Shown: piece after piece, positions 45,688 to 56,347 of the stretch | Layout: the number at the start of each line of letters is the position of its first letter | How positions within the stretch are numbered: the first letter of the stretch is position 1 | Assembly (NCBI RefSeq): GCF_009730915.1 | Contig: NC_052477.1 | Span: 23,330,578 to 23,394,577 of the forward strand | Source: Dioscorea cayenensis subsp. rotundata | Taxonomy: Eukaryota; Streptophyta; Magnoliopsida; Dioscoreales; Dioscoreaceae | Direction: 5' to 3' | Length of the DNA stretch: 64,000 bases | Position numbers and translations under genes: made by a program | Notes under the pieces: generated by a model | Told to the model about the DNA's origin: nothing | The model's database searches: none | The model's input: only the letters and a program-made list of their open reading frames with translations

Positions 45688-48600
45688 TGTGGACCCCGCC
45701 AACATTTGTGGACCTACCCCACTTTTCATTAAAGCCTAGTTAGGTTGCTAAGCTTTAAATTTACTGCCTTAATCCCTTCTTCTTCTTCTTGTCACCTTGC
45801 TAGGAGAGTTTTGTGGAGAGAGGAAATTCCGGAGGGATTCTCGGACTCCCATCCCATAGTTGTCTCCTTCATGGCCGAGCCATTACACCCCATGATCATC
45901 TTCCTCCTCCATTCTTCCATCTCTCTCCTTTCTCTCCATTCTCCCACAACACCTTGCTCTCTTGGGACAATTGATGAAAAGTTAATACCATCGCCGGATC
46001 TCATACTTCTACCGGAGATCTTGACGGCCGGAGTCAAGGCTAAGGAGATCAACGAACCGCCGGTGCTCCCCCGAAGTCTAGGTAGGTGTCTTGCTCTCTT
46101 ATTGGTGGTAGAGTTGGTGCTTGTATAGTATAAGAAACTTACTTGAATCAAAGTTTATAGCATGTTTACAAACAATATTTCTGGTGTGAAGCATGTTTGG
46201 AAGCGTTTAGTTGCATGATAATTAGTGGGTGGTGATCTTAGTGCAAAGCTTGTTCATGCTAGCTATCTTTGGCCTATGTGTACACTCACCTTGTTGGCAT
46301 TTATGCCTATGTTTTCTTGAGGGCCTGCACTCTTTGATGGATTCTTGGACTTGTTCATGCATGAAACCTTACCTTCTATATGCTGAAAAACACCTTGGTG
46401 TCTATTGATTAATTGTAGTTCATGGCCTTGTATGTACATATATACTCACACTCATGGAACCTCCTCCATACGTATATACATATATGTTTGAAACCACTCA
46501 TACATGTGCAGGAAACCATGTTCTCATTTGCATGAAACCATATGTTTACACCCTTGAATGTTAGCTTGCATGATCCATGCATTGGTGTATGGGTTTTACA
46601 TGCATACACCTTCCCTTATATATATATATATAGATTATATTTATTTAATATGTGTGCATTACAATAGTGCTTAAGTTGCATGCATCCTGGTTGTGATAAT
46701 GTGAAATTATATATGTATTGGCATAGTAAACCACTATGTTGGTAGAGCACGAGTTGTGTTCAATTAATTATAGCTTTTGATGCTTTGCTTTTGTTGCTTC
46801 CTTTGAATCCTTGAGTTCTAATTTATAGTTAGAAAGACCATGCTTTGTTGTAGAGTGTTGGTATTTTAGACTAGCTTATCTTTAACTTTTGTGCTTGAAC
46901 TCTTCCAAGTATTCGTGTCTATTTGGTTTAGTTCTCCCCTTGGGTTATAGGACCACCTTGAGAAGATAACCTTGGATTTCTTTTTGAATTAGAAGATCAT
47001 CAAGTAAGTAATCTATCGTTATATTTTTCATATATATTTTGTTATTATTTATATTCCCATTTTTAGAAATTTCTGAAAATAAACTTTGTTAATTATTTGG
47101 TTATTTCTCTATGAGTACTAGGATATGTTGAATTGTCTTTCTACCTTTTGTGTAAATTCATTGAGTAATTATTCCAAATATTTTATTTATTCAGTTGTAT
47201 ATTTCTTTTATTTATTTTGAAAGGGTGAGGGATAGTTGTGAATAAATTATTGTTTAGTTATTCCAAGATATCCTTGAACTATATTTGATTAGTTGGATTA
47301 TAAGTATATGTCATGGTTAGTACTTTTGGAGAATTATTTCTACTTAATTTGTTGGAGTCATGCTGCCATCCCTTTCAAACTTTTATGTTTTTATTTCCTT
47401 TGTTTAAGGGACTTTGTGTATTACTTGATTTCTTTCATGTTGATTTCTTTATATCTTGTTCCATTGAGTTGTGGATCAAATAAATTTTCCACTCATGTGT
47501 TATGTTGTTTTAACAGTAATATATTATTATTTTATTTTCCTCTAATGAGAGAATCAGGTTGTTATTTGGCATGTGTATATATAAATGCTGATATTTTATT
47601 TATTTATTTATTTAATTATTGAATTTGACTTTTGTTATGTTGTTTTAATAGTAATATACTATTATTATTTTATTTTCCTCTGATGAGAGAATCAGATTGT
47701 TATTTGGCACGTGAGTATATATATATATATATGTTGATATTTTATTTATTTATTTATTGAATTTGTCTTTTGACAAAATAATTGTGAATTGTTGTTACTA
47801 TTTCTTCAAAATAGTAGCCAGGTTAAGGTTTGGAAAAGTTGGTATATTCTTTTGCATTTAATTAATTTTTTAATTATTTATTATTCATTTATTTATTTAC
47901 CTTATATTATTGGTATAAATATCAAAAAGGTCCCTCTATTTTTCATTTTCCGCCCTTTTAGTCCTAATATAAAATCCACCCTTTTGGTCCTTGTATTTGC
48001 ACATTTTTGTCCTATAGTTGTAAAATCCGTCCTTTTGATCCTCTTATTTTCACATTTTCATCCTTTTTGATCCCTCTAATTCATCAACTGGAAGGACCAA
48101 AATGGCAGATCCGTCAATTAGAGGGATCAAAAAGACAAAAATGTGAAAATATGAGGACCAAAAAGGCGGATTTCATATTAGAGGGACTAAAAGGGTAGAA
48201 AACGCAAAATAGAGGGACCATTTTGATATTTTGACCTATATTATTACATGAATTTGTGGAAGATACGTGTGAATATTCTGTATTCTTAGCTTTGAAATCT
48301 GTCTGAATATTTTGGGTCTCCAAATGAGCAATATGCAACCCTGTCAGTGGGGGGTTAAACCCTGACCTTATCAACAAGTAATTTTGGAAAAATGAAATTG
48401 CAGTTTTTGCACCATGTCCATTCGGTGAAATAATCAATGGCCACCTGATATTCAGTCTTGGATCACCGAGGGTAACTAAATGACTTCTGTTATTCTGACT
48501 CGGGTCACCAATCATAAACAAATATCTCTAGCATTTACAGTGAATTTGGAGATATACTCTGGAATATGTTATTTTATGCTATACCCTTTGGTTTTGTTTA

Positions 48601-49040
48601 TATTATTTTGTGTTATTGATTTTTGTGCAAGTTTCAAACCTGAACTTTTGCTTTCAGTTTGTTTTTGGATTACTTACTAGGCTAGTGAGCTCATGGATTT
48701 ATTTTAAATCCTTTTCAGATCAGGAACAGTAGACCCAGGGATCTTAGAAGGCTTCCAGTAGATGTCTTCCTTTGGAGTTATATTTTATGTTGTTGTATCA
48801 GTTGTATGGTTGTTTAAGAACCTCCTTGTAGGTCATTCTGTATTTCATTTCTTTGTATTCGAGTTTGGTTGTAAACCTTAAGTTGTACTCTTATTTGGTA
48901 TTTCTGTCAGTTTATTTTCTAGTCCCAGCCCGTGTTTAGGTTTTGAGGCCTTGCAAGTCCACTAGGCCCCCCTCCCCCCCCCCCTCGGCGCCCTATTGGT
49001 CTGTGGTTATTTGGCAGTGCACCGGGTTTGTGGCGTGACA
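45688..49040 (+). repeat. Gypsy 3' LTR, about 3.35 kb
   Basis: It begins TG right after the polypurine tract and ends CA at 49,040, the canonical TG...CA form. Part of its length is the MITE at 47,912-48,236. (TA)n and TTTA repeats lie at about 46,615 and 47,600-47,760. A C-run with 17 of 19 bases C lies near 48,966-48,984. Open frames inside (for example 45,745-46,128) are probably chance. Confidence 0.8.
47912..48236. mobile_element. Foldback/Mutator-type MITE, 325 bp, with perfect 9-bp target duplication
   Basis: The ends GGTATAAATATCAAAAAGGT and, inverted, GGTCAAAATATCAAAATGGT match, and the arms stay complementary almost to the middle (CCCTCTATTTT.../...AAAATAGAGGG). TATATTATT is repeated at 47,903-47,911 and 48,237-48,245. 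No coding content. It entered the LTR after the gypsy insertion. Confidence 0.9.
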
Positions 49041-49424
49041 CTACTGGAAATTTAAAATTAGCCATCCTTTCAGGGAAATTTGAGGTCTCCTTGCCCGTGC
49101 TATAATTTAGAACATTTGGCTAGAGTGATGCATGTATTTTCCAAACAAAGTTGCTCTAGTTGACATCGATTATTCTAAAAATTTATCATATGCTTCTTTT
49201 TTTTTTGTTAAATACAACTCTAGAAGCAAAAATAATAATAAATAATAATAATAATAAATAAATAATAAATAAATAAATATTGGAACTACCATCACATTCG
49301 TTAATCACAATTTGGAGTTCTTAAAGCCTCGAGCAGCTAGATACAACGATCCTACAGAAAGTGACTTTTTCCTGATCCCTAACTAGTATGTAATTAGTTA
49401 GTCTTATCCATTTTGTTTTTTTTT
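49041..49424. other. No gene; short AT-rich spacer with (ATA)n
   Basis: An (AATA/ATA)n stretch lies at about 49,226-49,280. Nothing else was recognised. Confidence 0.6.
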
Positions 49425-49588
49425 GAAAAGGTGGATAAACCACTTCGATTGAAATAAAAAAGCATTTACAAGGACACCAGACAAAAGACCAACACAAACG
49501 CTCACACCACTAGAAGTGATACAAGAGCTGACAAAACAGACCACCTGAGGATAAAGGTCATCCTCCGAACCACAACACGGGAACTAAA

Positions 49589-52500
49589 CTACTCCTCAGT
49601 ATGCTCGAGTGCCTCCTCGGCAGTATCAACCTCACTGTCCGTCTGTCTCCCCGGACCAACGAACTCAAGGCTACGCCTGACCGCAGCCATAGTATCTTCC
49701 ATCTTTGTCTTGGCGTTATCTGCAAGAGCATCGAACTATGACAAAATCATACGATTAATACTTAGAACAGTGCAGTATGCAGAGAGAATTTTAGCATTAA
49801 AAATTCTATCGTTGCGTGCTAGTCAAATATTCCAAACTAACGCCTCAATCACTATGTCCACTGAGAGACGAAGAGCCGGTCTTATCGAACCTCGCTAGTC
49901 AAGCCATAGGTCCCTAATAGAATTCAGGGGTTCAGGCAAACGCAGCATCCTGCAAAAGGAACCCCACACCTCCCTAGCAAATGAACACTGAAGGAACAGG
50001 TGATCGACTTATTCAACTCCAGCATGGCACATGACACATGTAGCAGTTAGGAGGGTGTTACACCGCCTTATCGCCAGGTTTTCTAATGATAGAATGCGAT
50101 TCTTCCAGACCAACGAGTTGAACATGTTAATCTTTTTGGGACAATTGCTTTTCCAAAAGAACTTTGCTAAGTCACACCTCAAGCCCCCGTCGTTCACAAA
50201 GTTGTAGACTGATTTCACCGAGAACACACCGTTGCCAATAAGAGACCAACTCTTTTTATCCTTCTCCTCCCTCTCATTTGACCTCCATTTTTCCCGTATT
50301 TGTACAATATACTCCTCCTCGCAAAAAGGCTGCTCCCCCAGTAGGTAACCCAAATCATTGAAAGTCGCGTTCTGCTGAGCGCTCATGTTAAAAAGTTCAG
50401 GCCAAATATTCATAGGAGCCCTACCCATGCACCATCTGTCTTTCCAAAAAAGGTTTCCGTACCCGAATTAACATCACTTGCAATACAGCATCGCATGGAA
50501 GGAAGCACACTCAAAACACCTGTCCAGAAGAATGATATCCTCCCCCGAGTGTACGGGAACAAGTTCCAATTCATATTCCCGTAGTTAAACCGAATCACCT
50601 CACACCCTTCCCAGTTAAGGTTATTCAAGAGTTTCCGCCACCATTTCCCTAACAGCGCCTGATTGAAATTATGTAGGTCCAAATACCCCAACCACCTTGT
50701 TCCCGAGAGTGGCATAAGATCTTCCAGCTCACTAATCTACACCCCGGCTTGTCAACATCCGGCCCTGACCAAAGAAAGTCCCTATGAACCCTATCAATAG
50801 CTTTAACGACCCAAAAAGGTAATCGGAACATAGACATCCAATACGTTGGAATTACGGATAGAACTGAATTCACCAACGTAAGCCGACCTCCAAGAGATAG
50901 CTGTCTACACTTCCAAGAGGACAGACGATGTGGCACTTACGCAATAAGCCTCTCCCAGTCTTGCTTGCGTAGTCTGCCCCCAGAGATAGGAATGCCCAAA
51001 AATGTTACCGGTAGAAGCCCAGTTGCGTAGTTCATGGTTAAAACCGCTGCTTCCTCAGGAACAACACCCATGCAAATTGAGTACAGACATGTCTTGGAAA
51101 AATTTACCTAGAGGCCGGACATACCCTCAAAGATATACAGAATAAGTTTAACAATTATGAGATCCTCTAGACCACCCGAGGTCAAAATAAGCAAGTCATC
51201 CGCATAATGGAGGTTGCATCTAGTTTTAAAGGAACCCAACCGCACTCCCACCAGTACCATAGATTCCAGGGCATGGTTAAACATCACACTGAGCATATCA
51301 GTGACCATAATAAACAGCAACAGAGATAAAGGGTCCCCCTGACGCAATCCCCTGTGATAGCGAATATATCCATTCGGTGACCCATTAACCAAGACATTAG
51401 CTTTAGTAGAAGAGAGTATATTTTCAATCTAGCCGAACCACTTATCCCTGAAACCCCTGGCCTTGAGAAGTTCCAGAAGAAATTCCCAATCCACGAGGTT
51501 AAAAGCCTTAGCAAAGTCAACTTTCAGGATATACCCAGGCAGTCTTCTCCTTTTCATACTAAAAATCAGTTCCTCCGCAGTAGCCACATTATCCAGAATG
51601 CATCGACCTTTCAAAAAGGCTGATTGAGCATGGTCCACCAGCTTATCCATTACTTTTCCCAACCGAGTAGCCAAAATCTTGGATAGAATTTTGAGTGACG
51701 AATTGATCTGGCTGATAGGTCTATAGTCCCCAGGATGTTCCAGCGACTCCACCTTGGGAATGAGCGCAATGTTCGCCCAGTTAATCCTTTCCAAGTTAGC
51801 TCTACCATCATAGAAATCCTCACAAAGCTTGAAAATGTCCTCCTTGACAGTCTCCCATGATTGTTTGAAGAAAAAGATTGGGAACCCATCCGGCCTAGGA
51901 GCTTTGTCCCCCCCTAAACTGAATACCACTTCTTTGATCTCATCCCTAGAAAAGGGGTGATCCAAATCCACCAGATCTACGTGCTGCTTGAGGGATAAAA
52001 GCTTGGGAAAATCCACTTTGAAATGTGACGACCGCCTACTACCAAACTGCTGCTGAAAACGAGACACAAAAATCCTCCCAATTCCTCTCGGATCCGAAAC
52101 TAACCTCCCATCCTGACTTATACCAGGAATAAGATTCTGGCAATTCCTCTCGTTTGCCACCGCATGGAAAAAATTCGTATTACCATCACCTTCTTTTAAC
52201 CACTGGAGCTTGGATCTTTGGCGCCAGTAGATTTCCTCTTGTTTATGAATAGTCTCAAGCGATTTCAAAAGGTGTTGTTCGGAGATAACTTCATTAGGCA
52301 GAAGACACCTGGATTCCTTAATGATGTCCAAACTCTCCAACTCTTGTAACAAATTCAACTTTTTGAGTTTGATAGACCCAAAACTCTCCTTAGCCCACAC
52401 CCTCAGACACTCTCTAAGCCATGCCAGCTTTTTAGAAATCACGAAGGCCCCACAACCTGTAGGAACCAAGTCTTCCCACCACTGCTGAATCATCTCCCGG

Positions 52501-53833
52501 AACCCATCAGCCGTAAACCACACTTTCTCAAACCTGAACGACCTCGGCGAAGAGAAATGACCACCCACTTCAAGTCGAATAGGAACATGGTCTGAACCCA
52601 GCCTCGGAAGGCTTTTTTACAGCATACGTGGAAACCTGTCAGACCAAGGGCTATTCACTAGGAAACAATCCAACTTCACCCAAATAGGGTCCGATTACCC
52701 ATTTGTCCAAGAGAATTCCCTGCCAACCGCAGGTGGTTTGCATAACCGCAAGTCCCATTTAAACCGGTTCGCATTGCAAATCTCTTGGAGGTTATAAGCC
52801 CCCGAAGGTTTGTCCTCCACCGAGAACATGGCGTTGAAATTGCCACAAATAATCCAAGGTATTAGCGGATCATCCCCACAACTCCATAGCTAGGGGTGGC
52901 AATAATCTGTCCGGACCCGCCGGCCCTGTTTTGTCCGGCCCGGAATAAAAAGGATTTGGACATAAGGTTTGCAAATGCGGGTCAGGTCCGGACATGAATT
53001 GGTTGTCCGGATTTAAATCCGGGTCTGGTCCGAACATAGAAATTAGGACAACCGGGCCCTTTTAACCCCTAAAACTTTAAAAGCCCACAACCTTAGGCCC
53101 ATTTGTTTTAAGCCCATTCTTCTAAAAACTTTAAACATATATTGTTTTTTCTATTAAGACTTAGATTTTTCTATAATTTGAGTTGAGTTTTGGATTATTG
53201 ATGTTTTTTTGCATTTAATGTGAATTAAATTATTTTTTTGTATAATTTAATATTTGAGCGAACTTAAAAAATAGCTTATAGAATTCGGGACAAATTTGGA
53301 CATCCGGACAACCCGGTTTTAAAATAAACCGGGTTTGGACATGCCAAGTTTGTCCGGATTTAAAACCGGGCCGGGTCCATACACAAGTTTTTCTATTTAT
53401 ATTAGTAGTTGTCCGGATCAGGTTTTGTCCGGACCCGAATTTTTGCCACCCCTATCCATAGCTCCTCCAAGAAACTACGTTTAAGAGCTCTTACCGTAGG
53501 ACCATACACCAAAGTGCACCTCTAAATGAAATTGTCCCGCTTGTCACGAAACTCCACTGTCAGACTAAAAGCCCCCACCTTTTCCAGCTTTCCAACCAAA
53601 TTGGCGTCATTCCACCCTATGATCATACCTCTAGCCGTCCCCCTTAGCTGGAGCAAAAGCGAACTGATCCAGTTTAGGACCACCTATCTCTCTCCACGTA
53701 GCTTGGGAGATCGATTCCAATTTGGACTCTTGCAAACAACACACCTCAGCAAAATGGAGAGAAAGGAAATCTTTGACAAAAATCATTTTGCAGGTCTCCC
53801 CAACCCCCTAACATTCCAGATGATAATATTCAT
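49589..53833 (-). pseudogene. L1 ORF2: endonuclease, RT and zf-RVT, broken
   Basis: It starts MNIIIWNVRGLGRPAK, the APE-type endonuclease N terminus. Then QESKLESI, GMIIGWND, LVYGP and ICGNFNAMFSVEDK follow, the last after the MITE. The longest open stretch (52,568-51,429, 379 codons) contains LKEGDGNTNFFHAVANERN, GGDKAPRPDGFPIFFFKQSW, ANIALIPKVESLEHPGDYRP and KVDFAKAFNLVDWEFLLELL. RT continues with GLRQGDPLSLLLFIMV and HYADDLLILTSGG (catalytic ADD), then LGIPISGGRLRK and SLGGRLTLVNSVLSVIPTYW. zf-RVT follows (FFWKSNCPKKINMFNSLVWK, CVMCHAGVE). It ends EALEHTEE-stop at 49,589. Stops and shifts near 51,428, 51,110, 50,940, 50,700 and 50,009 inactivate it. Confidence 0.93.
52891..53454. mobile_element. 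hAT-like MITE, 564 bp, with perfect 8-bp target duplication
   Basis: Terminal inverted repeats TAGGGGTGGCAA and TTGCCACCCCTA are exact. The flanks TCCATAGC (52,883-52,890 and 53,455-53,462) form an 8-bp target duplication, the hallmark of hAT. The interior is built of repeated TCCGGAC/GTCCGG motifs in both orientations. Removing it and one flank rejoins the LINE endonuclease reading (FLEELWSCGD). No transposase. Confidence 0.93.
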
Positions 53834-55800
53834 GAACACTGTTTAGACACGCGGACCTCGACAGAGGTCTCCGCCTGACCAAGCACCTGAGCAGAACAAG
53901 TTATTTCTAACGAACGCATACTATTCAAACAATCACTAGCCGATTCAGTGAAAACAATACCACAAGCATTACATTAGCTAGACAATTGTGCATTAGACCA
54001 ATCTGATATAAGGAGAGGTTTGAAAATAGAACTTTCCGAAGGTCCATCTTGTAACAGTTTCTTCTTAGTCGATCTCGGCGGTTCAAGAAGGAATCCAGCC
54101 TCTTCGTTAAATCTTGACGATGGCTTCTTTTGCCTTTCGCTTCTCCTTGAGACCTTTAGAGGATCAAGACTACCCACCGTGCTACTACCTTGAAAACCCG
54201 GCAATAGTTCCCGAAGGTTTCTTTCAAATTCCGAAGCCGAGTCATGCGAGTCCCCTTCTAGATCTGAAGAAATAATATCTACAGACTACGAGTCCCCTTG
54301 ATCTGGATCACTTAGCACGGCAACAGATGCCACCCTCATACCATCATCCCCAGGAAAAAGGGCCCACACACCATCAGAGAATTTCCATGCAAAACCTGCT
54401 GGCCGGGTCACATTTGGTTTCCCTGAAATATCTCCAAAATTCACCTGAGGCATGATAACAATATCTCCAAGCCCAGGCACCCTAACAGGGTCCGGTCCAG
54501 ATTTTAAATGATCCCCATATGTGCCCCCACCCTCCCTCACGGGTTCTCGGGCCACTCTAGGCCTATTGTGAACAGAAGGCGCTTGCAAAGTCGAGTGCAC
54601 CTCCCAAAGCAATGGATCCTCAAATCTACTATCCTCACCAGCATGCATGCTATCCAAACCCCGGCTGAATTGATGACCCACTATCTTAGCAACCGGATCC
54701 AATTCGTGCCCACTTGGATATTCACACGAGTGCAGCCCCTTTTGGACCATCGTAGGCCCAGAAAAGGATCCACCAACCTCTCTTGGCCAATCCAAAGACC
54801 CAGCATGGCCCACAAGCGACCCAGCTTGTTTCGTCTCGCGCCCAGCGTTAACCACCCGCGATGGTTGAGTTAGGCCATGATTCACTTGACGTGCCACCTC
54901 AACCCCGACAACTCCCGGTCCAAGATCATTAACCCTGGCATCATCAGACCCAGCAACCTCGTACCCAACATTCTCCTGAATCGCGACACCCTCAACCTCT
55001 CCTAGCGTGACACGTGAAGCACCCTGCCCAGTAATGTGTGACGCCGGCGTGCGAACCTTCCATCGCTCGACACATCTGTCCATCGAGCCCTGCATCTTCG
55101 CCTTGTCTCTATCATTCACCCTAACTCACTCGGATGTCTGAGCCACCCTCTGAGACCCCGTCAGCGCGCATGGACCATCGGTCTGACCCTGGTCCACCAC
55201 ATGTCTGGGAACTCCCTTCGACGAGCCACCACGAGAGCAATGCTCAACCGGCGGTAACCCCCGCTGCATGTAGCCAGACTCCTCACCGTGGGAGCGTCGC
55301 TTAACCTATCGGCGGCTGGGATGTAAGATGAACCCCATCCCCCCGAATCTCCACCTCGCCTCTCTGAAGAATGGTGACGCCACCATCCAGCACCGTCCGT
55401 GACGAGCCGCTGCTCCTCAACTCCACCCCAATCTCAGAAGTCAATCCCCATGCCCGAACACCCCCTCCTTGCTGCCCCGTCAGCTCAACGTCCTCGGGTT
55501 GCTTGCCTTTTTCAACCCTAGAGACTGAGTGTGTGAACCGTTGCACCGCCGATTGCCCGCCTTCCTCCTCAGAAGCCGCCTTCAGGACATACCTCCCCAC
55601 TCCCCGATCAAAAGCTAGGAGGGATCCTCGCTCCTCAGTGATCAGGACCTGGTACCTCCGATCCCGAATTAAAAATCCAGTTCAAGTGGAAGCACTACTC
55701 CCCTCCAACGCCTCACCAGAACAGTCACGAACCGCTTGTGTGGTTCCGTCATCTTGGACAAAGCAATTAGCACCCCCACCTAACGCAGCACACGTTCAAT
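53830..55800 (-). pseudogene. L1 ORF1 (gag-like), broken
   Basis: An open frame of 277 codons (55,119-54,286) continues in the same frame, past stops at 54,286 and 53,974, to a final TGA at 53,832-53,830 that overlaps the ORF2 ATG as ATGA. The upstream part (55,600-55,301) is one frame off. The N-terminal piece RYQVLITEERGSLLAFDRGV resembles the start of plant L1 ORF1 proteins (DUF4283-type), but I see no complete CCHC zinc knuckle. A basic patch SRRSERQKKPSSRF lies near 54,130. Confidence 0.7.
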
Positions 55801-55820
55801 GACACCGCCGGTTGCCTGCC

Positions 55821-56215
55821 TCCCTCTTTTTTGTTTTTAGTGCCCTCCCAATATTAGTGGAATTATTCTTTAGTTCGTATCTTTCTTTCTTTATTTTTGT
55901 ATTTTTTTGTTCTCTTTTTTTGGTCTCGGTGTCTTTTTGGTTCTATTATCCATTTTTTAAAAAAATTAAAATTAAAAATTTATTTCGTAACAAAAGAAGA
56001 AACTTATTTTCATAAAAAAATTACCAAGTGTCCTTAAAAAAAAAATTATCCGGACGCTTTCCTGGGGTATTGTATTGTGACAGCAATGGGTTGAATATGA
56101 TCTGTCTATGTGAGTTCACATCAACTGGGTCCCCCATATTTGCTTTTATAATGCCAACTTGATTTATAATATAACTTGACAGAGAAGACCATTTCTCGCA
56201 AACCAGTGCTCCTTA
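55821..56215. other. Intergenic, pyrimidine-rich LINE-like tail then CNL 5' flank
   Basis: 55,830-55,990 is T-rich and ends TTCTATTATCCATTTTTTAA then AAAAA, resembling the L1 3' tails here but in plus orientation. After about 56,060 unique sequence begins, the likely promoter side of the intact CNL gene. No convincing TATA box was chosen. Confidence 0.4.
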
Positions 56216-56228
56216 AGTCAATGGTCAA
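56216..56228 (-). promoter_or_regulatory. Two adjacent W-boxes upstream of the intact CNL
   Basis: The minus strand reads TTGACCATTGACT: two W-box cores TTGAC(C/T), targets of WRKY transcription factors, one base apart and about 120 bases before the CNL start codon. Paired W-boxes are frequent in defence-gene promoters. They may lie in the 5' UTR if transcription starts further upstream. Confidence 0.4.
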
Positions 56229-56347
56229 TGTCTTCCAAAGAATATAACAAAGAACAGAGGCAGTTGAGGAAGGAAGCACTAGTCTGTCTCCACACTTGAC
56301 ACACAATCTCAGCTGTGACTCTAATCACCTCTCGTTCGCAGGACACA

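Larger units (their letters stand above)
41021..49040 (+). mobile_element. Ty3/gypsy retrotransposon (Tekay/Del-like), lacking 5' LTR
   Basis: gag, protease, RT, RNase H, integrase and a chromodomain-like C terminus follow in gypsy order on the plus strand, then a polypurine tract (AAGGAGGGGAGGA, 45,674-45,686) and a long 3' LTR starting TGTGGACC and ending GCGTGACA. The 5' LTR and primer-binding site are missing. The integrase-to-chromodomain end and long LTR suit the chromovirus Tekay/Del lineage. Frequent stops and frameshifts show it is inactive. It separates CNL copy 1 from copy 2. Confidence 0.92.
49425..55820 (-). mobile_element. Near full-length L1-like LINE with ORF1 and ORF2 (no RNase H)
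   Basis: The minus strand encodes ORF1 (about 55,800-53,830) and ORF2 (53,833-49,589), then a 3' UTR. The 3' end at 49,420-49,450 shows the T-run (poly(A) on the minus strand) and GGTGGATAAACCAC, the complement of the tail motif seen in the truncated copies at 25,380, 31,365 and 39,730. Of the LINEs here it is the most complete and its GC-rich coding region is the least decayed, but stops and frameshifts occur in both ORFs, and a hAT-like MITE interrupts ORF2. It lies between CNL copies 1 and 2, upstream of the intact CNL. Confidence 0.92.

Noticed and set aside
45745-46151. ORFs of 119-127 codons at the start of the gypsy LTR on both strands
   Set aside because: They lie inside the LTR just after the polypurine tract, open on both strands, with no domain. 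Probably compositional.
54508-55802. Plus-strand ORFs of 121 and 143 codons
   Set aside because: They oppose L1 ORF1, which is in the correct place and frame to end at the ORF2 start.
56315-56347. Earlier ATG extending the intact CNL by 11 residues
   Set aside because: Copy 1 lacks an equivalent leader, and the MAGVFSNAL start matches in both copies. The earlier ATG is possible but less likely.
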